From NCBI GenBank assembly GCA_003344405.1, contig NOWV01000152.1, forward strand, positions 1 through 64,000: DNA of 64,000 bases, written 5' to 3'. Source of the stretch: Trichoplax sp. H2 (lineage: Eukaryota; Placozoa; Uniplacotomia; Trichoplacea). Below are positions 36,101 to 47,992 of the stretch, piece after piece (position 1 is the first letter of the stretch; the number at the start of each line of letters is the position of its first letter). The notes beneath the pieces are model-generated. The model searched no databases. It was not told where the DNA came from and saw only the letters and a program-made list of their open reading frames with translations. Both the position numbers and the translations under genes were made by a program.

Positions 36101-38837
36101 CAAAATTATCACGAATAGGTATCTACGCTTATTATATTATGAAAGTACTACGAAATACAGTACTCGTAACTCAGTTGTTCTCAGGCGGTGTCAGTAGGAA
36201 GTGCGATTTGAATACTAATTAACTACACTAGGTTTCATGGTAGTCGCTTACTCAAGCCTACTATGACAGTAATGGAAGAATCATTTACCGGCTGTAGCAA
36301 TTCAATGAAAGACGCAGTAGAAAGATCTGATGCCTTAGTTCAGGTATTTTATTGTCTTTGTTTATTAAATATCCTTGCACTGTTGCTACTTTGTTAAGAG
36401 TAATACTTCTGTAGTGATTCTGCTGCATTGTTATGATAATTAATGGTATCTAAAATCTGTTATCCATCACGTAATAGATATTTGCTGAAATTTGGCTAAA
36501 TTGCAATAATGAACAGGAAATTACCCAACAGAATTCTTCTAATATTTCCTCTTCATTTCGAGTAATTTACCTAGAATAAAATATTATATTTTTAATGCTG
36601 TAAATCTAATAGAACTACTTACATCTTCGACGGTGTTCTTTAGTAAGTCACACATCTAATCCAGTCTATAATTAATTATTAAAATAGATGCAGCAAAATG
36701 CCAGCACTGTGCCGTCCTACGATCATGTACGAATTGTTCGGCGCTTTATAAAACATATGCATTACTTTTGCAACTGCAGTAAAGGAAAGGTAGCCAGTGA
36801 TGTCATCAATTATTCTCTTAATAGTACATTTTCTGCTACTGAGAGTTTAAGAAGGTACGTGTACTTTGGCTGGACATTTATAAAATCGTCTACAAATGAA
36901 TCCACATAATTAGGATATACTGCTAAACGAATTACGTTATGTTTTTGTTGACTAGAATTGCAATCCCTGAGTATATAGCGAAGAAGCTGTTTGGATTTCT
37001 TCAGTTTTCATTTGACCACTGGCCAATGGATTCTAGTTTTCGTGTGGTTAGCTTTACGTTCAGATCTTTACTAATCTACGTAAATTGATTGGGCATCGTT
37101 TAAATTTAATTCGACTTATTTTTTAAAAGGTTTTGGAGACATGGTTAAGCTATTTACAGCCATGGAGATATCTTGATATTAATGAAAAGCCACTGCCAAG
37201 TAGTATGAGTGATGCAGCAGATATTAGAAAATGGTATAACAGTTCTGAAATATAGTTATTATACGTCGGATAGTAAACAATGTCCTTAGCTAAAGATTGC
37301 TTTATATTTTAGGAAAGAGTTCGTTTTCAACAACATAGGCGTATATTCCATTTTATTTCATAAATATCTCCTTCGGGCTCTAAGATCTGATTTAACAAGT
37401 ACAAGGGAAGCACATCTGTTGATGAGAGTGTCCAAAGTCATGAACCAACCTGGATTAATGAATATTATCGACGAAGGTTAAACTTTAACATATTTATATT
37501 TCATACATATTGAATTATATTATTAACGGATGAAGCAAAAATAATCTCTGTAGGTGAAGCACTTCTGTTATCTGATAATGGTAGAATGATGGAATCTTAC
37601 ACTAACAATGAACAGCAGGCATTGACAAATATGCAAAAACATCTTGATAGTCTATCTATAATTTACCAGCCGATTTTAGAACCAAATATGAGAGACATGG
37701 TATAGTGCAACGAATATATTGATTTAAAGTACCAATTTTAGTCTACTGCACCATAGCTAGTAGATCACAAGCGGGAAGAAATAGAGAATTCGATTATTGA
37801 TGAATGCCTTCTTTCTATGCTATTAGATCAAAAAGCTGTTAAAGATCATTATTGAAGCGACTCGAAAACTTAAAATGACTTCTGAAAAAGCTCAAAAGGC
37901 TGGTTTTATAAATTCCGTAGTTTCCTATTTTAGCGCAGAATTTGAAACAGAACAGGAGAAAGATGCTACTAAGACCATACAATATCTTGAACAGGCCCGA
38001 TATTGTATTACAGAAATGTATCAAGTGAGTTTATTTTAGATTTTATAGTAGTAATAGTTTGATAATAGCTATATGGCTAAGAGTATTATAATTTTTGTTT
38101 CATATTATTAGATATCCCAATCCGAGGAAAATACAATATTAGCAAATGTTGAGAGCCAAATGCCTGGTAATACTCGTACTAATTTACCTGACCATACTAT
38201 CACCGGGTCTGGACTCACCTTAACACCCTTAGGCAGATATCAAGTACGTCTAATTTCCTTTAAATTGAAAAAGTAACTGTTCTTAATTACGAGCTGGGAT
38301 ATCAAATTTTAGGTTATGAATGGACTTAGAAAGTTTGACCGCTTGCCTGCTCGAGTTAGCCTTGCTAACAGACCTATACGACGTTCCTCTGAAAACGCAT
38401 TCCTAGCCCGCTTTTTTTACAATTTAGCAGTCTACATTAATATCTACGTAAGCTTGTAGGGCTGTAAATATCTCATTTGTCTTACTATGTATTTACTTGA
38501 CTAGTTTATAATATCTAATTTTGATAAAATTATTTACTATCCTAAACCGTAGGTAATGGGCAAAGCTCCTACTGACGATCCTGGCATGATTGCAGTGTTC
38601 TTACGATATTTTGCCTCTTACAGTTTTATCTGCTTGACGTCTTTAATATGCATATTTATGTTTTGTTCATCGATATTTCGTATATCTGTTATAATTGCTG
38701 CGGTCGAAAGTGTAACTAGTAACTTCATAATAATATTTTTTTTGATTCTATCACTATGGACATTTAAAAGTTTAGCTATAGTAGGATATCAACAATTTCA
38801 TGGTAATAACAGAAGGAAAAGAACCAGCGTAAGATAG
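33198..38837 (+). CDS. SMPD4: Sphingomyelin phosphodiesterase 4 (neutral sphingomyelinase 3), 17 exons
   Basis: Exons 33198-33227 (tentative), 34771-34854, 35128-35343, 35438-35537, 35763-35830, 35955-36118, 36232-36343, 36478-36561, 36688-36854, 36956-37046, 37130-37233, 37313-37476, 37554-37699, 37827-38024, 38112-38243, 38313-38447, 38553-38837. Phases join, giving 759 aa (human about 830-870). Matches to the SMPD4 pattern in order: RCQELTTL, HIFPQLVRDIFG, FDYYFFHFASSLL, KLVEKYLNYFLP, IFAEIWL, RRFIKHMHYFCN, HWPMDSSFR, WLSYLQPWRY, VSKVMNQPGLM, ITGSGLTLTPLGRYQVMNGL and ENAFLARFFYNLA. The last exon has two hydrophobic segments with a basic end, fitting C-terminal anchoring in the ER/nuclear envelope. 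The enzyme hydrolyses sphingomyelin to ceramide and phosphocholine. Exon 1 rests on a strong ATG context (ACCATGG), correct phase and position only; exons from 34771 on are firm. Confidence 0.9.
33228..34770 (+). other. Intron 1 of SMPD4 (1.5 kb), mostly a tandem duplication
   Basis: If the first exon is right, this intron carries the two-copy 0.43-kb repeat at 33502-34367. Open frames on the minus strand at 33335-33655 and 33872-34090 are two copies of the same repeat reading and are not genes. Confidence 0.65.
33502..34367 (+). repeat. Two-copy tandem duplication, about 433 bp per unit
   Basis: Unit A (33502-33933) and unit B (33937-34367) share sequence end to end at an offset of about 435 bp, starting GAAAGTTTTGCATCAATTTA and ending CATGTGCTGTCATAATTA, with scattered substitutions and one indel region near the unit start. 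GTACAGTACAG in unit A is changed to GTACGGTATAG in unit B. Confidence 0.9.
37700..37826 (+). other. SMPD4 intron 13 with a decoy exon
   Basis: The acceptor CTATTAG at 37826 gives perfect continuity with the family (NMRDM then IKKLLKIIIEATRK). A second acceptor (CACCATAG at about 37757) would open about 30 in-frame codons (LVDHKREEIENS and on) that run into a stop in frame with no donor, so its use would truncate the protein. Confidence 0.7.
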
Positions 38838-39401
38838 CAATATAGTTTTAAACTTAGCAGTGTAATGCTGTATCACATCAGTAATGTAGTATAAATAATC
38901 CCTATACGTAACTTATTGATACCACTAAAATCGATGATGGAATTGTTGCTATTTTATGAAACGTTTTTGTTAAATTCAGTTAACATTAATTATGAACATA
39001 GCCAGGTGATGGAGTTCATGCAAGGCTCAAATTGATAACTACACCAGGCAATATACCATTAAGATCAAGCTGTTACATGATATCTACTGCATGTTAACCA
39101 ATTCATATAGTTCGATTTTACTGGTATATTGCCAAATCAAATATTATAAGTATCAATGGGCTACGCTAAAATGTGATAAAAATGTGCGTATATACTTTAA
39201 ATTTATTGAGATTAAAATACATTTAACAGACTGCGTATAATAAATTGCTTTTGCAAGTTGGACTTCGAGAAAGGGAATTTACGGGTAGAACTAGTCGCAC
39301 GATCTAATCTATGCCTAGATGTTGATAGGACATGCTTCTAACATTCTAAAGCTATTCAATGTCATAGTATACAATGGACTACATAAATTAATTTTACATT
39401 A
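38838..39401. other. Convergent interval SMPD4 to SART3, 3' UTRs
   Basis: About 560 bp of AT-rich sequence between the two stop codons. No gene or repeat cluster seen. Confidence 0.6.
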
Positions 39402-42400
39402 CTATTTCGTTAACATTTTACGAAAGTCATCATTGCTCAGTTTGCTGCTAGAATTATTACTGGATTCAGAAGTAGTACTATCATTCTTTTTTACTGATCT
39501 TGGGACCATAAAAGACAGGCCAGTTCGACCACGTCCACGACTACGTAACAAAACAATTTACATTTATATTATTCTATAGCAAATCATCCAGGATGATGAG
39601 TAATAAAAAGCAACTATGCAATGTAATTATCAGTATATTTACCTAGTAACTGTAGGCACGTCCGAAGTCGATCGATTTTTGCTCTCGTTACGTTCTCTAA
39701 TTTCAGGCTTGCGATTCTTCTCAAATTCTGATGTTTCCTTAGCATCAGGATTTGATATTGCTACCGATATCGTTACACCATCAATTTCAGTGTTATCTAA
39801 CGTCTTGACTGCGTTAGCTGCTGAAGCCTATGCAATATCAATTTGCAGGTATCTATCACTTGCTTATCTAAAATATGTTTAGCTTCGCTGTATGTACCGA
39901 GTATTCAGCCAACTATACAGAATTAAAAATTAACGTCTAGATGTTTTCGCTACCTCATTGGAAAATTCGATATAAGCGAAACCTCTTGACCTTCCCGATT
40001 TTCTAGCAACACATCTAATGTCTCGTAAACCTTCAAACTGGAATATTAAAATTATACAGTTAAATAAATGATTGTGATTAACTTGTTACTGTATCACCTT
40101 TTCAGCGAAGAGTTCGTAAAAACGCCCAATGACTCACCTGATTGAATACCTCTCGAAGTCTATCAGATGAGATATCTTTAGTATTTTTAACAAATAGTGT
40201 ACATCGATCCATTCCAGATCCAAACTGTTAAGGAAGCGTGGTAAGATTGCCGTTAAAAATTCGCAACGTATTCTTGAAAATATATAGATTTAGGCATGTT
40301 GATGTAAAAGAATCCCTGTCGTACCTTAAATTCAGTAGGGTGCTTCGATTTGTCTACATTTTCAGAAACATACACAGGTCGGCCAGCTATAGTATTCCTA
40401 TCAAGTTTCAAAGCTTCTTGTGTCACCAACTGAAGGAAATACATCACACAGAATTAGTTAAATATGAAATCTATTACTGCAATAAGATAACAATCAAGAT
40501 TTAAAAGTGATTAGGATATGATTTCTAAATCGGCTATACCTCATCTTCAAACTCTACGTAACCGTAACCTTTAAATTTTCCGTTAGGTGCTCGTACTAGG
40601 CGAACATCTTTCACGTTGCCACACTACAGATAGTAGATACGAAATTCAGATGTCATAAGTATTTAACTATATAACATTTCGTAACTTTAATACCAAGTAA
40701 GATCTACCGTTGAAAAAAAACTTCTAATGTCGTCTTCCACTGCACTGAAGGGAACATTACTGATAAATACAGAGGTTTTCTCGTTGTACCTATGATAAAA
40801 CAAGTTAGCATTATACTATCACGACTATACGACATATTTTTAAATAATAATATTAAATAACATTGCTCATACTAATTAATAAAATAGTACCTTTCCCTTT
40901 CTCTACTCGGGTTATTTAGACTGCCATCAGCTAGTTCAAAAATAAGATAGTTATACCGTAAGTGATCTAAACTAATGTGTTAAGGGAATTCAATAGAGTT
41001 TACAGCTGTTGCATACTTCTACTTTTTTTCGTAATTCCTGATTCCTTACGACTATCGAAATCAAATTTTCGTTTCTCTCTAGAGGGAGCCTATATAACAT
41101 AAAATTATTATCTATATAGTAACAATACTTTAACGTTGTAGCTACGTGAAGAAAACAAAGACATCCGTAATCACATCTGCATCTATTTGATTTCTTTCTG
41201 CAACCGTCTGAGCCAACTTTCGATTGATTCGATCTTGCATTTTAGACCTTTCTTTTTCTTCCTTTCTTTTCTTCTTTTCTTCTGCCTCCTTTTCGACAGC
41301 CTTTGATTCATTTAATAATTAGTTGGACATGACGATATATAGACCGATTATTATTACCTTAACTATTACCTTAGCTCGCTTTTGAGATATTACTTGAAGT
41401 TGATCTTGGCACTTTGCATTCGCAATGTCCCAATCTGACAATTGTCCTAATATAAAAACGGTTCAGATGATCTATCAATTTAAGAAACAGCGAAGCACAT
41501 TTGCCAAGAAATCATAAACAAATTACCTTCTTCTCTTTCAAAATCAAGCCAAGCTTGGCATATTCCTTCAGGGTCGTCATTAACTGCTCGGATTGCACGG
41601 GAGAATAATTTTTGACAGTTTTGAATATCACCGTATGCCCTATTATATTATATTTACAAGGAAGCTACTATTAGTTAGACGAATAATTTAGCAAAAGTAA
41701 ACCTATAATAACATCAGTTATGCATTTCAACCTTTCGAGTTCAATGTATTCAATCCAGTATGACGCTTGTCTTTTATGACCAATATTTAATAATTCTTCA
41801 CGTAATTGACGACATTTTTCAATATTATTGAAATGTCGAGCCTGTTCAACGAAAAGTTGTACTACTTTTTAAGTTCTTGCGTCAATATAATTACTCGAAG
41901 TGCAAGTTTAGTTTAACAGCAAGCTAACCTCAATTTTAGCCCAATATTTTTGTAAATAATCAATAGACTCTACAGTTTCGTATCTATTATCTGTGTGGGT
42001 TAGACATACGTATGTCGTTAGCTAGTTGCATAAATTCAGTGTAACCGTCAGTGAATAATATGAAAAGGTAACTTACATATATGGTTCAATGCAGCCTGAA
42101 AAGTATCTCTTAAAAGCGTTATTTCCTCACTGTCTTCTAAAATACGTATAATTATTGTAAGATAATGATCAGAGACAAATAAAAATTTTACGTCCTAAAT
42201 AAAACTGAGTATTATTAGTTACCTCCACCAGGTTTGATATTTCTTCGCAAACGATCAATATATATAAGCCATAACGATAAATCATTTTCCATACTACCGA
42301 GATTGCAGTTAAGAGCTGTTGTTACCGTATCTAAATAATTCATATAAGGAAATACCAATGAAAATAAATAGTTAACAAATATTTACTGGAAAGTTACTAT

Positions 42401-45400
42401 TAACGTTAAATATATTAACATGTCTACTAGAATTGTAACCTCGCATTTTTTCGATAGGTCCACCTGCACGCTCCTATAATACGGTGACAATAATAAGAAA
42501 GCAGAAATTGAACAATCTAATCCATAAGATAAGTATATGATAGCAAAAACGATGCAATAACGACATCAATAAGACAATTGTACTGTGATTGTAACAGTAC
42601 TTGTGCTCTCAGGTATCCATGCCATAAAGCTGCTACCCATGGGCAATTTCTGATAGCTCTTTCGTAGACTTGTACCGCAATACTCCACACTTTCAACTTC
42701 GTATCCTACAGTAGAAAAATTGAAAGAAATGAATAGTTTACTAAGAGAACAAATAATGCTTTTAATAACTTCAGCTATGCATAATGTGAATAAATTTTAC
42801 GTTCTTACGAAACTGTTAAATGTCCAGGCATAATTTAATAATATAAATTAGAACATGCAATCATATCAAAGTTGAATAAAATCTACCAAATATTGCGTGT
42901 AGCTCTGCCACAGTTCTGGAGAAAGGCAATGATTTCGTAAGCTTCTTTCGTAGAGACATTGAATTCTAGCAGGCTCGTTGGTTGTTTTTTCAAATTCTAT
43001 GTAATTTTTATATCCCTCTAATGTTGATTCAACCGATAGCTGTAGCATAGAATTATAGTAATGATATTTTTAATAAGAGAAAGTCAGATAAATACACCTG
43101 AAATAATATGAATATAGTTTAAATCTAATTTCTTACCAAAGAATCTTCATATTGCATTCGTTGGTCAAGTTTCTCTACAGCTTGCTCATATAATTGTTTG
43201 GTATATTCATCTATGGAGTCTTTGCCCATCCAACTTTCAAAATCCCGCCAAGTACCCTGCATACCTATTAAATATAATCATTTTATTTTATTCTGTTCTT
43301 ATTACAGTATTAATTATGGACACCAATTTTTTATCTGCAGATGGTATACTTAAGTGTTACCTAATAGAGGAACTGCTAATTGTCTTTTGTACAGGGTAGT
43401 AATCCTATCTTTCTGATCAAGTCTATTAAATAGCAATGAGAAATGTAACGCTTCGAAAGATACAGGAATGTAAGTATGATATATATATATATCATGGTTA
43501 TTATTTCTAAAAAGGTAGTAACATGTCTACTACGATATGCAATGGCCTTTTCAAAATTAATACACATATAAAAATTTCACGTTAATACAATATTCAATTA
43601 CATTTAGAGGGGCAAGTATAACTGTGCTTTAATTCAATACAATACTAGCGTACGATATTAATAAGTTAATCCGTTTACAAATAACGAACATACAATTCTT
43701 TCGCAATAGAGGTCAAGTCATCAGTTTCCTAGCAAATTATTCAACACAAGGTAGTACTTTGATCAAAATGCAGTATCTTAATTAAGAAAGAAGCATAACA
43801 TGCTATCATCAATCGCTGCAGTTCTTACAGTCATCGAATTTAAGATATTAATTTCATATTCTCGGTAATCATCCCAAATATAACAACCCTATGATTAATT
43901 CAGTGAAAAAAATTGGAGTGGCAACGTCATACCAGATTTCTTATCATTTAAAGATTGTCATCTATCATACTATGGGCTTTTATAGAATTTGATCGTGATT
44001 GTACCTTAGTTAAGTGGAGTCCAACGGAAGTAAGAGCTCGTTCATAAATATTTCTGATATCATTATGATTGCCTACTTTTTCCGTTATACAATATGACGC
44101 GTACTTTTGCCACAATCCAACAGCTATAAAATGCAAAAGCAAGAAAGGAGAGTGATTCAATTTTCTTCTTAACTATTCGTATGCATTGATTGATTATGCA
44201 TACCATACGGTGATAGCATAATAGTAAATAATAGAAAAAGCTGGTATTTATTACTATATTACAGAAAAAAGTGACAAAAATTCTTTTGTAAGATACGAAC
44301 AGAGGTAATCAATTATAGATTTGTCAAGTAATTCGACAAGACCGGCTTTTTCTTCTTCTGTTTGCGCGATATTTGCTTCATCGGAGACCCATTGCATCCA
44401 TAAATCTGCAAATATATATTTAAATTATCTAAATTTGTTTTAAACTATTTTCAAGTTATCAATGAATAAGGCAAGAGTGAAATCAATTGTCTGCCTAAAT
44501 AGACATGTGAAGTAAATGATAAAATAGAATTTAAAATTATAAGATTTGAATTTTCAATATGACTACTCAATTTATTCAATATACTGTATAATCAGTAGTT
44601 AGTGAAAAGGGCCACATTTCCACTAGCCAAAAAATCCTATAAGGATAACACCACTGTAGATGTCATGAAGGTATGCAGCATTTCATACTGCAACATTTCT
44701 ACCAATCGAGAACTTGTGCGGTATACGTGTGTAAGTGATGGATGCATATTTGAGTTGCGAATTTGGTTATATCAGTTCTACCACTAAAGATTCCTCTAGT
44801 ATTCATTTTGCATAGGGATAAAATTACGAATTGTACCGTACTGCTAGATCTAATATCTATTCATTCGATCGTAATACTCTATGTACCAAGGAAGCACATT
44901 GTTTATAGATTGGCAAATAGCACTTTCTATATACTGTAACGGTTGCATTTGGCACGAAATGCCCTTCACTGATTATTGTTGATCGTATTACCTTCAGTAA
45001 GTGGAAATAGTTGATTCATTTTCTTGCGGATTGATCGTAATCGTACAAGATCACCTTGCTGTCTTAATAAATTGATGAGTTCAACGTAGGAATCGTAATG
45101 GAATTCATTCTTGTGGAGCTATAGCATGTATAAGAGAAAGAAAATTGAACTGTAGAACAAGGTGAAATTGTTGTTGCTAAGGCTACAACAGCAACGATGA
45201 AATGATCGTCTTTGCCGATATTGGCAGTCTATGCGTAGTATCAACCTAATTCATAACTGCTACTATTGCAATAGTAGCAGTCATCATCTCGATTGCATAC
45301 AAGATGGAATCATTTTTATCGTCTATTGCTATCGACATACATAACTTAGTAAATGATCCACACGTTGAGCTAAAGCTCCTTCTTCTTCATCATCCGTATC

Positions 45401-45499
45401 ACTACTACTACTACCGTAGCTATCGGAGGTATCCTCCTCTTGATCTATGTTGGTATCGTCATCATCGCCATGTTGGACCACTTCGTCATGACTATCCAT
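39402..45499 (-). CDS. SART3: SART3 / Prp24-type U4/U6 snRNP recycling factor, 26 exons
   Basis: Nuclear splicing factor that reanneals U4 and U6 snRNAs. Exons in transcript order: 45341-45499, 44992-45118, 44301-44405, 44005-44123, 43829-43888, 43361-43412, 43137-43264, 42887-43039, 42601-42705, 42440-42473, 42223-42330, 42077-42136, 41929-41990, 41732-41841, 41527-41639, 41370-41446, 41163-41300, 41023-41089, 40891-40930, 40708-40789, 40540-40623, 40325-40429, 40138-40224, 39954-40037, 39643-39827, 39402-39540; about 860 aa (human 963). Order: acidic N-terminus; about a dozen HAT helices (IYERALTSVGLHLTK, LYERSLRNHCLSPELW, VYERAIRNCPW); basic linker; two RRMs (SVFISNVPFSAVEDDI with YGYVEFE; CTLFVKNT with GFAYIEF); RGRGRTGLSFMVPR; and the conserved C-terminus LSNDDFRKMLTK. 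The donor at 41163 is weak (GTCTTT); an in-frame alternative is at 41175. Confidence 0.92.
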
Positions 45500-45815
45500 G
45501 CCTACTTTCTATAGTGTGTAATGATAGTCAAGAGCTACAGCAAGAATAAGTCTCAAAATTGATCTTCAAACAGTCTCCAATTACTACTGTACCAGTAATT
45601 AACTTGTTTAAACTGCGCTGAAATAGAGTTGACAATATTGATGGCGTTCTTCCTTGCAGAATGGGATGCTAGATTGAAGAAGGAAAGTAGTCTAGATCAG
45701 TTGCGCTTGCCAATGCAGCAGTCTTTTACTACTGTAGCTGATACATCCGCTTAACGGCATACTGTAGTCTTGCTCACCGATCAGCTGATGGATTTGTACT
45801 CAAATTATTCACCAT

Positions 45816-45885
45816 GACGTACAGTGTACACTACTGTAGTACACAGTGCGCCGTACTGTAAATCTACAGTACAGTGTACTGTAGA
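45816..45885. repeat. GTAC palindromic repeat cluster
   Basis: ACGTACAGTGTACACTACTG and further variants, about 320 bp upstream of the SART3 start codon. Confidence 0.8.
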
Positions 45886-46369
45886 GGGTCTCAACAAATC
45901 TACTCAGTCAATGACTATGAAATGAAATCATGGATCCTAGACAGGGATTGATGTGAACTCCATTTTGAATCCTATACTGTATGATTTAGAGGCACGCAAC
46001 AGCGACTTGTGAGACAGAGTCGCTGCTACCAACGTCCACTTTAGTGTTGCAAGCAAGCATGGACTGCCAAAGGCGCATTACGCAACCAACCTGGCAGCGA
46101 ATGAAATAGGATGTGTGCAGAAAGCTCGACCATTTTGAACGCGTATATAAGATGGATAACCCTAGAGGTACAGAACGATCTGGAGGCGAAATGATGCCAC
46201 CCCTCATCTCATAATCCTTCAGGTTGGTATTATGGTGACAAATATTTTGCACCATACTGTCCTAGTGTACTGTATACCAAACAAGATGTTGACGGAAGGA
46301 CGGGACATAAGGATAACATTCCCCATTGACCACAAGAAATAGTGGACTGTCTGGACTGGACACTGTCCT

Positions 46370-46680
46370 CGGATAGACGGACTTTGTATACCAGTTGTAG
46401 CCGAAAATGTGGAAAAGGAGTAACTCAGTAGAGATCTTCCGTATCTGCTTTCGAAATCAATCGTCTTAATTTAAATAACCTTGATGATCTACAGCTACTG
46501 CTTCCAAGTAGAGCTTAGTAACAGGCAATAGAATACAATGGACAGTAATATTACTTAATTTAGAAAAAATCATTTAGACTGTCTGCGTACTAAAGTAATG
46601 TACAGTACTGTACTGTCATAATGAAGTGTTGGACACCATTTGTTGACCAAAATTGGCCCAATGTCTGTCCGTCCAAAGGA
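46370..46680. repeat. Dispersed repeat, copy 2
   Basis: Second copy of the element at 13480-13790, with the same ordered landmarks (GATCTTCCGTATCT, TTTCGAAATCA, AAGTAGA, AATATTACTTAATTTAGAAAA, TACTAAAGTA, CTGTCCGTCCAA). A GTAC cluster (GTACAGTACTGTACTG) is inserted between the last two landmarks. Confidence 0.6.
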
Positions 46681-46924
46681 GTGTCCAGTTCAGTCCCAGG
46701 TCTGCAGCTATTTGGCCAGAACGGTTCTGTCAATGACAGCTATGGGTCTTTTAAAACGTAGCCGTAAGCCCGAAAAGGGTAAAACTAACTCAAAAGCCAT
46801 TCAACAATCAACAATAAGATTGGATGGAGCACTGGGTGGACTTGTAGATACCGCGACAAGTCCATCGCCATATATAGTAAATCTATCTCCATTTAGTCCT
46901 CGACTATTATTCTGGGCCATGCCG

Positions 46925-46992
46925 GTGCGCGCGGTGTACTCGAGTACAGAGTACAGTGTACAGTGTAGGTAGTACAGTGCACAGTACTGTAG
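46925..46992. repeat. GTAC palindromic repeat cluster
   Basis: GAGTACAGAGTACAGTGTAC and following variants, about 1 kb upstream of the glycosyltransferase start. Confidence 0.8.
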
Positions 46993-47963
46993 CACCACCA
47001 TCACTGAACTGTACACTCTGTAAAACTTCGACGCTAACAAATGGCATAACTCTATCGTACAGTACTATGAGTCTGTATGGCAAGTAACTGGTGATAGAGA
47101 CTCAATAACAGATATAGTCTTCATTATTCAAAGCCATTTCTTGGGTCCAAAAGTGCCCAACCGTTCTGAACCGTAACGGAGGATGAGTCCAATTTGAAGG
47201 TTATCCATGGAAACCCTAGTGTCGACGATGGCTATAATAGTTGCAAATATCATGTCCACGAAAGGCATTGGTTTGGTGTTTTCTTATTAAAGCATCGATC
47301 GATCTGGACGGTAGATCGAGGCCTATATACGCCGCAAAATATCTTGTTGATAACCGTTGTTGCCTTGGTCATTTTGCATTTCCTTCTTTTTATTCGCCAT
47401 TGCACTAGATATACACTCATTACAATACAAAACATTGATTAACACTTTAGGCCATCTTTCATCGTATGAAGAAGGATGATGAACATTCGATATCCCTAAT
47501 CCTGACAATGGGCTATGGCTGGTGGTGTGGTATATCCACGGTTGGCATTGATATGACTTAACTAAGTACTTTATGCCCAATACTTCACTCTATTACATTG
47601 ACTTTACGGCTAGAAATAGCCTACAATTAATTGCTACAGTAATTATAATTGTCATTGGTTTTGGCCAACCTATTTGGTTACGATTGATGTAAGTTCAATA
47701 ATAATTTAACAACATAATTATCGCCATCATTATCCATGGACGGGGGATATTCAATTTGTAAAGATTATCATGAGTCCTCAGTATGGAGTAGCACGATAAA
47801 GGGAGACCCACGTAGACGTATATATGCATTTCTACAAGTAGCCCATGGCAGATACGATTACTGCATTTCAATCCAATACTACTGAATTTTTAGAAATCAA
47901 TTGATTGAAAAATTTGTCTTTTTTGTTCTATCTCTCACTCTTTCTTCATCTTTCTCTCCTGAC

Positions 47964-47965
47964 AG
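47964..47965 (+). other. Probable 3' splice site in the glycosyltransferase 5' UTR
   Basis: A long pyrimidine tract (TTTCTTCATCTTTCTCTCCT) is followed by GACAG about 28 bp before the ATG. This suggests a 5' UTR intron whose first exon lies further upstream. Only the acceptor is visible. Confidence 0.45.
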
Positions 47966-47992
47966 TAACGATCTCATTCAAATTACCAGAGG

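Larger units (their letters stand above)
45500..47992. other. Divergent promoter interval SART3 to glycosyltransferase
   Basis: 2.5-kb 5'-5' spacer rich in repeats: GTAC clusters at 45816-45885, 46596-46618 and 46925-46992, and copy 2 of the dispersed repeat. Open frames at 45986-46255, 46640-47040 and 47194-47580 overlap on both strands and show no family features. Confidence 0.65.

Noticed and set aside
37758-37853. Open stretch LVDHKREEIENS... as an SMPD4 exon
   Set aside because: It has no donor and runs into a stop. The acceptor at 37826 restores the family alignment exactly.
46640-47040. Overlapping open frames on both strands upstream of the glycosyltransferase
   Set aside because: They are within repeats, contain GTAC runs and lack any family motif.
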